DNA of 64,000 nucleotides, taken from the NCBI RefSeq assembly GCF_017355185.1, contig NZ_JADILJ010000008.1:49565-113564 (forward strand), in the 5' to 3' direction. Position 1 is the stretch's first letter, and every line of letters begins with the position of its first letter. The stretch is from Rathayibacter sp. SD072. GTDB taxonomy: Bacteria > Actinomycetota > Actinomycetes > Actinomycetales > Microbacteriaceae. This document shows positions 10,300 through 17,413 of the stretch, piece by piece. Under the pieces are notes generated by a model. It was not told where the DNA came from and did not search any database. It saw nothing but the letters and a program-made list of their open reading frames with translations. A program made the position numbers and the translations under genes.

Positions 10300-10923
10300 C
10301 TACGCCGGGAGGTCCGCCACGGGAGGAGCCGAGCGCCGTGCTCCCACCTCCGTCAGCCAGTTCTCCAGGAGCGCGCGCCCGTGGGGCGTGAGGACCGATT
10401 CCGGATGGAACTGCACGCCCACCACCGGCGCGGAACGGTGCCGGAGGGCCATCACGACGCCCTCGGACGACGTCGCGGTCACCTCGAGCTCCGCGGGCAG
10501 CGAGGTGCGCTCGACGGCCAGCGAGTGGTAGCGCATGGCGTCGAATACGGAGGGGATGCCCGCGAAGAGCGCATCCCCCCTGTGCTCGACGGGCGAGGTG
10601 CGCCCGTGGAGCGGCTCGGGCGCCTCGCCGACGCGCGCGCCGAGCGCGTGCGCGATCACCTGATGGCCGAGGCACACGCCCAGCAGCGGATGCGCGTGCT
10701 CGACCGCGTGCCTCACGAGGGCGACCGACGTCGGCACGTCCTCGGGTCGTCCCGGCCCCGGAGAGACGAGCACGGCGTCGACCGCCTCGGCACGGCGGAT
10801 CGCCTCGGGCGCCGCGAGTTCGGCGCCCTCGACCACCTCGACCTCGGCCCCCAGCTCGCGCAGGTACGCGACCAGGGTGAAGACGAAGCTGTCGTAGTTG
10901 TCGACGACGAGGATCCGGATCAC
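10300..10923 (-). CDS. pabA: Glutamine amidotransferase subunit of anthranilate / aminodeoxychorismate synthase
   Basis: 207 residues, GTG start with GAGGAG 8 bp upstream. It is a class I glutamine amidotransferase with the nucleophile motif GVCLGHQ (Cys in the elbow), the oxyanion segment VSPGPGRPED and the catalytic His-Glu pair in QFHPES. It supplies ammonia from glutamine to TrpE or PabB. No trpE or pabB is in the window, so trpG and pabA cannot be separated; in Actinobacteria this locus next to crgA/pknB usually carries the shared pabA-type subunit. It follows the small membrane protein by 19 bp. Confidence 0.92.
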   Translation of the reverse strand: MIRILVVDNYDSFVFTLVAYLRELGAEVEVVEGAELAAPEAIRRAEAVDAVLVSPGPGRPEDVPTSVALVRHAVEHAHPLLGVCLGHQVIAHALGARVGEAPEPLHGRTSPVEHRGDALFAGIPSVFDAMRYHSLAVERTSLPAELEVTATSSEGVVMALRHRSAPVVGVQFHPESVLTPHGRALLENWLTEVGARRSAPPVADLPA

Positions 10924-10942
10924 CGCGCGCTCCTCGGCCTGC

Positions 10943-11101
10943 TCACTCCTGGACGGTGACGTCCCGGTCCAGGACCAGCGACTGCACCCACGGGAACACC
11001 CACTCGGCGAGGGCGACGAGGACCGCCGCCACCAGGACGAGGACGATCAGGAGCCGGACCCACCAGGGTCCGGGCAGGACCCGCCACAGTGCCGCATACA
11101 C
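10943..11101 (-). CDS. 52-residue single-pass membrane protein
   Basis: A short reading frame directly after the sortase stop (TGACGTG), with a GTG start and 52 residues. It has an amphipathic start with LWRVLPGPWWVRLL, one strong hydrophobic helix (about 17-32) rich in Val/Leu/Ala, and an acidic tail. Spacing to the sortase (1 bp) and pabA (19 bp) and codon use support a real gene. The function is unknown; a role beside the sortase is only inferred from position. Confidence 0.7.
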   Translation of the reverse strand: MYAALWRVLPGPWWVRLLIVLVLVAAVLVALAEWVFPWVQSLVLDRDVTVQE

Positions 11102-11102
11102 G

Positions 11103-11912
11103 TCAGCCCTCCTCGGCGACCGTGGCCGCGATCTCGGCGGGCGGACCCGCGGAACGGGGCTGCCACGACTCGAGCACGCCGTAGGCGATGATCCGCTCGG
11201 CCGTCGAGTAGAGCGGGTTGCAGCTGGTCAGCGTGATCAGCCGGTCGGTGGGAGCGACGTCTGTCGTCCACGGCACCGGGTCGATGACCTGCACGTCCGA
11301 CGGCTGCACGTACTCGAGGTTGCGGAAGCGGTAGGTGTACCAGCCGTCGGCGGTCTCGATGTAGATCGCATCGCCCAGCTGCAGCTCGTCGATCAGGTGC
11401 ATCCCGCCGCCGTAGGCGCTGCGGTGCGCGGCGAGGGCGAAGTTGCCCACCTCGCCCGGCATCTGCGTGGTCGGGTAGTGGCCGATGCTGCCCTCGTCGA
11501 GGACGTTCGCCGCGTCGACGCCCTCGGCGATCGTGCGCACCCATCCCTCGCCGTACCTCGGGATGTACAGATTGCCGAACGAGGCGTCGATCGCCGACGC
11601 CGGAGAGACGACGGGCGCCCCGAAGTCGACCGGAGCACCCTCGGCAGCGGGCGGGAGCTCCGCGGAGGGCAGCTCCGACGACTGCGGTCCTCCCCAGCTC
11701 TGCCGCAGCTCCGCGGCCTCGGAGGTCTGCTGATTGGCGATGACGGCGTCGTTCCACCACAGCTGCCAGCCGAGGAAGAGGAGCACCAGCACCCCGGCGG
11801 TCATCAGGAGCTCACCCACGACTCCGAAGAACGAGAGGCGGCGCCGCGGACGGGCGGCGGTGCGCGTCGATCGACGCCGCCGAGGGGCGTCGGAGGGCTG
11901 CGGGGCGGACAT
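11103..11912 (-). CDS. srtE: Class E sortase
   Basis: 269 residues: a basic cytoplasmic N-terminus, one membrane anchor (about 29-50), a variable linker and a sortase beta-barrel. Catalytic residues are visible as His163 (AAHRSAYG), Cys231 (LTSCNPLYS) and Arg240. Class E sortases of Actinobacteria are known to join proteins with an LAXTG signal to the cell wall. A matching LASTG protein is encoded at 55034-56818. TAGACT lies 6 nt before the ATG, so the mRNA is probably leaderless. Confidence 0.93.
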   Translation of the reverse strand: MSAPQPSDAPRRRRSTRTAARPRRRLSFFGVVGELLMTAGVLVLLFLGWQLWWNDAVIANQQTSEAAELRQSWGGPQSSELPSAELPPAAEGAPVDFGAPVVSPASAIDASFGNLYIPRYGEGWVRTIAEGVDAANVLDEGSIGHYPTTQMPGEVGNFALAAHRSAYGGGMHLIDELQLGDAIYIETADGWYTYRFRNLEYVQPSDVQVIDPVPWTTDVAPTDRLITLTSCNPLYSTAERIIAYGVLESWQPRSAGPPAEIAATVAEEG

Positions 11913-11918
11913 GGCTCG

Positions 11919-11924
11919 AGTCTA
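11919..11924 (-). promoter_or_regulatory. -10 box of the sortase gene, leaderless arrangement
   Basis: TAGACT (read on the minus strand) ends 6 nt before the ATG at 11912. Transcription would start at the start codon itself, and there is no ribosome-binding sequence. Confidence 0.55.
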
Positions 11925-12049
11925 ATCGGGCAGTTCCCGCGGGCTCCGGCCTCCTCGGCCGCCTGGGGAGACGCCCTCCGCGCCCTGTGGAGAACCGGTG
12001 CCGCGGCTCGTCGAGGGCACCCCGCTCCCGGTCCGAGGGCTCGGCCCGG

Positions 12050-12055
12050 TACAGT
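12050..12055 (+). promoter_or_regulatory. -10 box of crgA, leaderless arrangement
   Basis: TACAGT ends 7 nt before the crgA ATG, with no Shine-Dalgarno sequence between. It is divergent from the similarly arranged sortase promoter about 130 bp away. Confidence 0.55.
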
Positions 12056-12062
12056 GTTCCCC

Positions 12063-12305
12063 ATGGCACGAGCGACGAAGAGCCCGAAGCCGGAGCGCGA
12101 CGAGGCCCGGACCGGAGAGAACTCCCCCAACCCGGTCTGGTTCAAGCCGGTGATGTTCGGCTTCATGCTGCTCGGACTCGCCTGGATCATCGTCTTCTAC
12201 GTGAGCCAGGGCCTCCTGCCCATCCCCGATCTCGGCAACGTCAACATCCTCATCGGCTTCGGGATCGCCTTCATCGGCTTCCTGATGACGACCCGCTGGC
12301 GCTGA
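12063..12305 (+). CDS. crgA: Cell division protein CrgA
   Basis: 80 residues: a charged cytoplasmic N-terminus of about 24 residues and two membrane helices (about 29-48 and 58-76), ending TRWR, the expected CrgA size and layout. CrgA is a known actinobacterial septation protein that interacts with FtsZ, FtsI and wall-growth factors. It sits beside sortase E and the pknB region as in other Actinobacteria. It probably uses a leaderless mRNA. Confidence 0.93.
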   Translation: MARATKSPKPERDEARTGENSPNPVWFKPVMFGFMLLGLAWIIVFYVSQGLLPIPDLGNVNILIGFGIAFIGFLMTTRWR

Positions 12306-12325
12306 CCGCGCCCCTCGCGTGAACG

Positions 12326-12354
12326 ACGCCCCGTCCGGACCTCCGACGGGGCGT
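12326..12354 (+). terminator. Hairpin after crgA
   Basis: A perfect 10-bp stem with a 9-nt loop starts 20 bp after the crgA stop and is followed by TTCGTCGT. It overlaps the first codons of the longest possible frame of the next gene, which argues for a later start of that gene. Confidence 0.65.
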
Positions 12355-12363
12355 TCGTCGTCG

Positions 12364-13137
12364 GTGGCGCGGTTGCGGGCCGCCGGCTGCGTCTTCGCCG
12401 AGGAGGAGGCCGCACTCCTCGAGGAGGCGGCGCACTCCGAGGAGGAGCTCGAGCCGCTCCTGCGGCGCCGCGAGACGGGCGAGCCCCTCGAGCAGATCCT
12501 GGGGTGGGTCGAGTTCCGCGGTCTGCGGATCGGGATCGCTCCGGGCGTCTTCGTCCCCCGGCAGCGCACCGCGTTCGTCGTGGATGCGGCCCTGACCGTC
12601 CTCGGGGACGCCGTCGGAGGCGGTACCACGGTGCTCGACCTGTGCTGCGGCTCCGGCGCCATCGGTCGCGCCCTCCTCGACGAGCGGAGCGGTCTGCGCC
12701 TGCTGGCAGCCGACGTCTCCCCCGAGGCCGTGGCGTGTGCGCGAGCGAATCTCGCCGGACTCGCGACGGTCGTCGAGGGCGATCTCTTCGATGCCCTGCC
12801 CACGGGTGAGCGCGGCCTTCTCGACCTCGTCGTCGTCAACGCCCCCTACGTGCCGACGGAGGCGATCGCGCTGATGCCGCCGGAGGCGCGTCTGCACGAG
12901 CCGACCGTCTCGCTCGACGGTGGGAGCGACGGCCTGGTGCTGCACCGACGCATCGCCCGGGAGGCGCCCGCGTGGCTCTCTCCGGGCGGTGCGGTCGTGA
13001 TCGAGGTCGGCCGGGAGCAGGCCTCCGTCAGCGCCGCGGCGTTCGCCGACGCGCGCTTCACCGCTGAGGTGCGGAGGGACGACGAGCGGGACGCGACGGT
13101 CGTCGTGGCTCGGCTCGTCCGAACTACACGCCTGTAA
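12364..13137 (+). CDS. PrmC-related putative protein-(glutamine-N5) methyltransferase
   Basis: 257 residues from GTG 12364. A GTG at 12319 would add 15 low-complexity residues that overlap the crgA hairpin, so I prefer the later start, though neither start has a clear ribosome site. The SAM-binding motif is VLDLCCGSGAIG. The motif that is NPPY in PrmC/HemK reads NAPY (VVVNAPYVPTEAI). This fits the PrmC-related family of unknown substrate (TIGR03704-like) rather than true release-factor methyltransferase. The N-terminal helical region (RLRAAGCVFAEEEA) resembles that of PrmC. Confidence 0.85.
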   Translation: MARLRAAGCVFAEEEAALLEEAAHSEEELEPLLRRRETGEPLEQILGWVEFRGLRIGIAPGVFVPRQRTAFVVDAALTVLGDAVGGGTTVLDLCCGSGAIGRALLDERSGLRLLAADVSPEAVACARANLAGLATVVEGDLFDALPTGERGLLDLVVVNAPYVPTEAIALMPPEARLHEPTVSLDGGSDGLVLHRRIAREAPAWLSPGGAVVIEVGREQASVSAAAFADARFTAEVRRDDERDATVVVARLVRTTRL

Positions 13138-13357
13138 TTATCCCCAGCTGTGCAAACTCCTGTGGAAAGACGGGGGCGGCGCGCGCATCCCCGGGATCCC
13201 GCGGCTCCCGAGAGCGATCCGCATCAGGACGCGGCAGGATCGAGGGCCCCCGACCACCTCGCTCGGGGTCCGCGGAATGACAGCCGCGTAGTTCTCCCCA
13301 TTGTTAACAACCCTGTGGATAACTTTCTCCCCACCTGGGGAGGGTGCCTGTGGAAGA
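13138..13357. other. DnaA-box cluster 16 kb from oriC
   Basis: Five DnaA-box-like 9-mers lie within 220 bp of gene-free DNA: TTATCCCCA (13138), TGTGGAAAG (13161), TTCTCCCCA (13292), a perfect TGTGGATAA (13314) and TGTGGAAGA (13349). An AT-rich palindrome TTGTTAACAA (13301-13310) lies next to the perfect box, echoing the GTTAAC motifs of oriC. It could be a DnaA titration or activation site, or a decayed origin copy. Confidence 0.5.
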
Positions 13358-13752
13358 ACCTCTCGAGCCGGTTACGTCGCCTCGCGCCGCAACCACTTCG
13401 ACCGGTTACTCCGCTGTTCCGGCACTAACCGCACGATGCGGTTACGACCGGCGACAAGCATCCTCCTGCTGGTCAGGCAGCCGCCCCGAGCACGTGTCGA
13501 GCGGAGGAGCCGCGTCGCGTCCCGGTGAGTGGGCGAAGGAGTGCCTGCCCGTCAGCTCGTCGGCCGAGTAGCACCGCAGGGGCGTCCCGGGACCCGCGTC
13601 CGCACGCGGATCCGGGTCATCGTCCGGCCTTCCGGTGGATCTCGAGACGCCCGCTGCGCGGGATGGTCGATCAGCAGGCTGCAGCCGACCCGGGTGGTGA
13701 CTTCTCCTCAGAGACCCCGCCCCGCCCTCGCGGATCGCGGCCGACGAGCGCC
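13358..13752. other. Gene-free region with repeated GGTTAC motifs and a REP-like relic
   Basis: No gene is seen on either strand. Between 13368 and 13446 there are three CGGTTAC motifs and one reverse copy. Two of them form an inverted repeat at 13426-13444 (7-bp arms, 5-bp loop), which may be an operator. A diverged REP-like palindrome lies at 13635-13678, close to the 3' end of the rhomboid gene. Confidence 0.45.
13635..13678 (+). repeat. REP-like palindromic repeat, diverged copy
   Basis: It shows the family pattern GG(A/T)CTCGAGACGC - GC-rich loop - TCGA(C/T)CAGCAGG, but the right arm has drifted (GGATGGTCGATCAGCA). It lies beyond the 3' end of the minus-strand rhomboid gene. Confidence 0.6.
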
Positions 13753-14631
13753 TCAGCCCAGGAGGTACGCTCCCGCGGTGATCGCGACCAGGCCGGCGCC
13801 GATCAGGCCGACGAGCAGGTTCTGCGTCCGGCGCTGCGCACGCTGCCGCGTCTTCGTGAACACGAGACCGATGAGCGCGCCGGCCACGAGGCCGCCGACG
13901 TGCGCCTGCCACGCCACGTTCATCCCGGGCAGGAATCCGATGACGAGGTTGAGGCCGACGAGCACCAGCAGCTGCGACGCCTGGCCGCCGAGGTGCCGGA
14001 GGATCACCAGATAGGCCCCCATCAGGCCGAAGATCGCTCCGGAGGCGCCGATGACCGTGGTGAGCGGGCCGGCCAGCAGGAGGACGCCCACGGATCCCGC
14101 GAAGCCGCTGAGCAGGAAGAGCGCGAGATACCGGCCGCGGCCGAGCATCCGCTCGAGCGCCATGCCGAAGATCCACAGCGTGTACATGTTCAGCGCCAGA
14201 TGGAACGGGATGACGAAGAAGACGGACGTGCTGTGGAGGAAGACCGAGGTGAGCATCCGCCATGGCTCGAATCCGGCGCCGAAACCGGGGAGCGTGTAGG
14301 CGGGGACGTACGCCAGCCCGCCGATGACGAGGTTGCCGACGACGGGGAGGACCTCGAGGATCCAGAGGAACACGCAGAGGGCGATGATCGCGTACGTGAC
14401 GGTCGGCTGATCGGCGCGGGTCATGGCGCGGACCCTCGAGACCAGCGGGCTGCGCGTGCGGGGGGCCTCCGCGCGTTGCTGCGCCATGTCGTCGGGGCAG
14501 ATCACTCCCACCGGAGCCGGCGTCTGGCACTCGCCGCAGATGGTGCGGCCGCACCGCTGGCAGCGCACGAAGCTCTGCCGGTCGGGGTGGCGGTAGCACG
14601 CGTACGCGCTGGTCGGCGGGACCTGGGTCAC
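13753..14631 (-). CDS. Rhomboid-family intramembrane serine protease with N-terminal zinc-finger-like segment
   Basis: 292 residues, GTG start with GGAGG 9 bp upstream. An N-terminal cysteine/histidine cluster (CYRH...CQRCGRTICGEC...CPDD) resembles a B-box-type zinc site. Six or seven membrane helices follow. The catalytic serine lies in GASGAIFG and the histidine in WQAHVGG, so the dyad is intact. Rhomboids cleave membrane helices; the substrate is unknown. It lies downstream of the cyclophilin gene on the same strand, separated by a hairpin. Confidence 0.92.
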   Translation of the reverse strand: MTQVPPTSAYACYRHPDRQSFVRCQRCGRTICGECQTPAPVGVICPDDMAQQRAEAPRTRSPLVSRVRAMTRADQPTVTYAIIALCVFLWILEVLPVVGNLVIGGLAYVPAYTLPGFGAGFEPWRMLTSVFLHSTSVFFVIPFHLALNMYTLWIFGMALERMLGRGRYLALFLLSGFAGSVGVLLLAGPLTTVIGASGAIFGLMGAYLVILRHLGGQASQLLVLVGLNLVIGFLPGMNVAWQAHVGGLVAGALIGLVFTKTRQRAQRRTQNLLVGLIGAGLVAITAGAYLLG

Positions 14632-14651
14632 GGATTCGCCTCCGGGGAGAA

Positions 14652-14683
14652 CGAGGGCCGGATCCAGACGGACCCGGCCCTCG
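14652..14683 (-). terminator. Hairpin between the cyclophilin and rhomboid genes
   Basis: A perfect 10-bp GC-rich stem (14652-14661 with 14674-14683) with a 12-nt loop follows the cyclophilin stop on the minus strand. Confidence 0.65.
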
Positions 14684-14704
14684 AGGAGAAGGTGGAAGAG
14701 GGGA

Positions 14705-15244
14705 TCAGACCTCGGTGATCTCGACGCTCTCGATGACGACGTCCTCGAGCGGCTTGTCGCGGCCGTCGGTGGCCACGGTCGACAGGGACTGCACCAGCTG
14801 CTTCGACGCGTCGTCGGCGACCGCGCCGAAGATCGTGTGCTTGCCCTGGAGCCAGGTCGTCGGCGCCACGGTGATGAAGAACTGCGAGCCGTTGGTCCCG
14901 CGCCCCGCCTGCTTGCCGGCGTTGGCCATCGCGAGGATGTACGGCTGCGTGAAGTCGAGCTCGGGGTTGATCTCGTCGTCGAACTGGAAGCCCGGGCCTC
15001 CGATGCCCTGGCCGAGCGGGTCGCCGCCCTGGAGCATGAAGTCCGGGATCACGCGGTGGAAGACGGTGCCGTTGTAGAGCGGCTCCTTCGTCTTCGCGCC
15101 GGTGGCCGGGTGGGTCCACTCGATGTCGCCGGTCGCGAGACCGACGAAGTTGCGGACCGTCTTGGGAGCGTGATTCCCGTAGAGGTTGACGACGATGTCG
15201 CCCTTGTTGGTGTGGAACGTCGCGACTGCGGTGTGCAAAGGCAT
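14705..15244 (-). CDS. ppiA: Cyclophilin-type peptidyl-prolyl cis-trans isomerase
   Basis: 179 residues, a complete single-domain cyclophilin without a signal peptide, so cytoplasmic. Active-site segments are FHRVIPDFMLQGGDP (catalytic Arg and Gln), GTNGSQFFIT and KHTIFGAV. It accelerates proline isomerisation during protein folding. The locus next to the gyrA/tRNA region is usual for Actinobacteria. Confidence 0.95.
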   Translation of the reverse strand: MPLHTAVATFHTNKGDIVVNLYGNHAPKTVRNFVGLATGDIEWTHPATGAKTKEPLYNGTVFHRVIPDFMLQGGDPLGQGIGGPGFQFDDEINPELDFTQPYILAMANAGKQAGRGTNGSQFFITVAPTTWLQGKHTIFGAVADDASKQLVQSLSTVATDGRDKPLEDVVIESVEITEV

Positions 15245-15379
15245 GGGGGGATTCTCGCACAGCGCGTATGTAGGGGTCCCCTGTGCCCGGTGTCAATGCG
15301 CTGGGTGCGCGATGCGGAGCCGGATCGATGAGTGGCAGTATTGAGGAGTTCGCTGCTCGTAGCCGATGGAGGACCACAC

Positions 15380-15940
15380 ATGGGTCTGTCACGTAAGCAC
15401 AAGAAGGATCTCAAGCGCCTCCGCAAGAACGCCGAGGCGGTCTGGAGTGAGCAGCAGGAGGTGCTGGCGCACGCGGCCTCCGTTCTCGAGAAGAGCCGCG
15501 CTCACGCCGCCAAGTACGCGAAGAAGGAGCTCGTCCCCTTCGCGAAGGACACCTACCAGTCGCGGGTGAAGCCCGTGTACGACAACGGCGTCCACGCGGT
15601 CGAGGGCACCTACTCCTCGGCTCGCGACACCGTGCTGCACAAGGTCGTCCCGACCTTCGCCGCTGTCGGAGGAACCGCCGCTGCCGCGTTCGAGGCGGCC
15701 AAGGACTCGAAGAACCGCGCCAAGCTGGGCGAGATCTCGAAGGCGCGCTGGGAGGAGCTGACCACTCCCCCCAAGAAGAAGTCGGGCGCCGGCACGGTCT
15801 TCGCCATCGGCGCTGCGCTCGTCGCGGTCGGCGGCATCGGCTACGCCGTCTGGCAGACGTTCCGCGCGGACGACGAGCTGTGGGTCGCCGAGGACGAGCC
15901 GGCCAGCGCCGCGCAGTCCGCGGCATCGACCGCCTCCTGA
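15380..15940 (+). CDS. Conserved hypothetical membrane-anchored helical protein
   Basis: 186 residues from ATG 15380, with GGAGG 7 bp upstream. The N-terminal about 130 residues are charged, Ala/Lys-rich and predicted helical (DLKRLRKNAEAVWSEQ). A single hydrophobic helix follows at about 141-160 (GTVFAIGAALVAVGGIGYAV), then a short Ala-rich acidic tail. It resembles short envelope-associated helical proteins of Microbacteriaceae. The function is unknown; nothing around it gives a clear job. Confidence 0.75.
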   Translation: MGLSRKHKKDLKRLRKNAEAVWSEQQEVLAHAASVLEKSRAHAAKYAKKELVPFAKDTYQSRVKPVYDNGVHAVEGTYSSARDTVLHKVVPTFAAVGGTAAAAFEAAKDSKNRAKLGEISKARWEELTTPPKKKSGAGTVFAIGAALVAVGGIGYAVWQTFRADDELWVAEDEPASAAQSAASTAS

Positions 15941-15952
15941 TCCTCCCCGTCC

Positions 15953-15983
15953 GGCCCGGACTCCGCCTCGCGGGGTCCGGGCC
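15953..15983 (+). terminator. Hairpin after the helical membrane protein gene
   Basis: A 12-bp stem with one G-T pair and a 7-nt loop lies 12 bp past the stop at 15940. Confidence 0.65.
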
Positions 15984-16010
15984 TGCCGCATGTCCGGAAG
16001 CGTCCGGAGT

Positions 16011-16016
16011 TAGGCT
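16011..16016 (+). promoter_or_regulatory. -10 box of the Nudix gene, leaderless arrangement
   Basis: TAGGCT ends 6 nt before the GTG at 16023 and no ribosome site intervenes, so the transcript probably starts at the start codon. Confidence 0.5.
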
Positions 16017-16022
16017 TCTGCC

Positions 16023-16451
16023 GTGGATATCCGTGTCGCCGCGTACGGCGTGATCATCGACGGGGACCGCATGCTCCTCGCGCACTGGAGCCAGGGACCC
16101 TGGCAGGCGTGGACGCTGCCCGGCGGCGGCATCGACGAGGGCGAGTCCCCGGCCGACGCCGCCGTGCGCGAGATCTTCGAGGAGACCGGCTACCACTCCG
16201 AGCTCGAGGCCCTCATCGGGGTCGACTCCCACGTGATCCCGGCGCACCGCCGCAGCGACCCCGAGGCCGGCCCGCTGCACGCCATCCGCATCGTCTACCG
16301 CGCCCGCATCACCGGCGGAGAGCTGACCCACGAGGTCGACGGATCCACGGACGCCGCATCCTGGTTCCCCCTCGGCGACGTCGAGGCTCTCGAGCGGGTC
16401 GAGCTCGTCGACGTCGCGCTCGGCATGAACGAGGCCTGGCTCGTCCGCTGA
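16023..16451 (+). CDS. Nudix hydrolase
   Basis: 142 residues, GTG start. The complete Nudix box is present (GGGIDEGESPADAAVREIFEETGY spans residues about 38-61, with key REIFEE metal ligands). It hydrolyses a nucleoside diphosphate linked to another group; the substrate is not predictable from the sequence. The short single-domain form fits MutT-like house-cleaning enzymes. It starts a small plus-strand cluster with a thioredoxin-like protein and a lipoprotein. Confidence 0.9.
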   Translation: MDIRVAAYGVIIDGDRMLLAHWSQGPWQAWTLPGGGIDEGESPADAAVREIFEETGYHSELEALIGVDSHVIPAHRRSDPEAGPLHAIRIVYRARITGGELTHEVDGSTDAASWFPLGDVEALERVELVDVALGMNEAWLVR

Positions 16452-16488
16452 CGGGAATCGCACGCTCCGCCGGCACGTTGTCCCCCGT

Positions 16489-16776
16489 GTGATCGTCGAG
16501 CTGTACTCCTCCGCCTTCTGCGGCGCCTGCCACGCGGCTCGCGCGGTCCTGGAGCACGCCGTCGAGCTGGTGCCGGCGGCCGAGTTGCGCGAGTACGACG
16601 TGGCGTTCCGGGCCGATCTGGCCGAGGCGGAGCAGGTCCGCTCGACTCCGACCGTGGTCGTCCGGTCGTCCGACGGCAGTGCCGTGTTCCGCGCCGAGGG
16701 GGCGCCGTCGCTCCCCCAGGCCCTCGCCGCCCTCGCCCGGGCCCTGCCGGAGTCCGCTGCAGCCGACGCGCCGTAG
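16489..16776 (+). CDS. Small thioredoxin/glutaredoxin-like protein with CGAC motif
   Basis: 95 residues, GTG start. The fold pattern is thioredoxin-like: a first strand MIVELYSSAF, then an active-site CGAC (Cys11-Cys14), and a cis-proline STPTVVV near residue 52. The dipeptide Gly-Ala between the cysteines differs from the Gly-Pro of thioredoxin. It is probably a cytoplasmic thiol-disulfide protein; its reductant and target are unknown. It lies 37 bp after the Nudix gene and 19 bp before a lipoprotein gene. Confidence 0.78.
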   Translation: MIVELYSSAFCGACHAARAVLEHAVELVPAAELREYDVAFRADLAEAEQVRSTPTVVVRSSDGSAVFRAEGAPSLPQALAALARALPESAAADAP

Positions 16777-16795
16777 GGTGGCCGGAGGAGGTCTC

Positions 16796-17320
16796 ATGCG
16801 GCATCGCCTCGCGGTCGTGAGCGGCACGGTCGTGCTCGCCTCGATGGCCGCGGCGGCCCTCGCCGGGTGCTCGAGCGCCGAGGAGGCCAGCGCCGTCGTC
16901 GGACTCGGACGCGGGGGCCAGCGCGGCGAGGTCATCGGCGTGGTCGTCGTCTGCTCCGGAGTGGTGGACGGCCTGGATCTCGCGGTCGACGACTCAGCCC
17001 CGCTGATCCTCGGAGACGGGCTGCGCCGCATCACCCGGTGGGAGTCGCCGGACACGATCGTCGATCTCGGAGCCACGGATCTCGTCGGTCGCACGGTCTG
17101 GCCGGCCGACCCGGTCGTCGAGCGGTTCGCTCCCGGTGTCGACTACGCGCTGAGCGCCTATGCGGAGGACCGTCCGATGTCGGCGCGACCCGTGGTGTTC
17201 CGCGCGGAGCAGTTCGACACCCTGTCGGTCGGCGAGATCATCGTCGGCGACGTCCGTGACGAGACGTCGGAGGTCCTGTCGGTCGAGAACTTCCTCGGAC
17301 TGGCCTGCGAGGGCGCGTGA
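16796..17320 (+). CDS. Putative lipoprotein of unknown function
   Basis: 174 residues, ATG preceded by GGAGGAGG. The N-terminus is a lipoprotein signal peptide with lipobox LAGC (Cys about residue 24), so the mature protein should be lipid-anchored outside the membrane. The mature part is beta-rich with two further cysteines and no family that I recognise. It is the third gene of the Nudix/thioredoxin-like cluster. Confidence 0.8.
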   Translation: MRHRLAVVSGTVVLASMAAAALAGCSSAEEASAVVGLGRGGQRGEVIGVVVVCSGVVDGLDLAVDDSAPLILGDGLRRITRWESPDTIVDLGATDLVGRTVWPADPVVERFAPGVDYALSAYAEDRPMSARPVVFRAEQFDTLSVGEIIVGDVRDETSEVLSVENFLGLACEGA

Positions 17321-17401
17321 CGGCCATGGTCCCCCACCCGCCCCACCGACAAGGGCTGGTGCGAACCCGTTTATATTCTATGTTAGGACCTGATCCTTTA
17401 A

Positions 17402-17407
17402 TATGAT
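17402..17407 (+). promoter_or_regulatory. -10 box of fic in an AT-rich promoter
   Basis: TATGAT lies 6 nt before the fic ATG, inside about 60 bp that are much richer in A+T (17368-17407) than the surroundings. The transcript would be leaderless. Confidence 0.55.
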
Positions 17408-17413
17408 GGTGTC

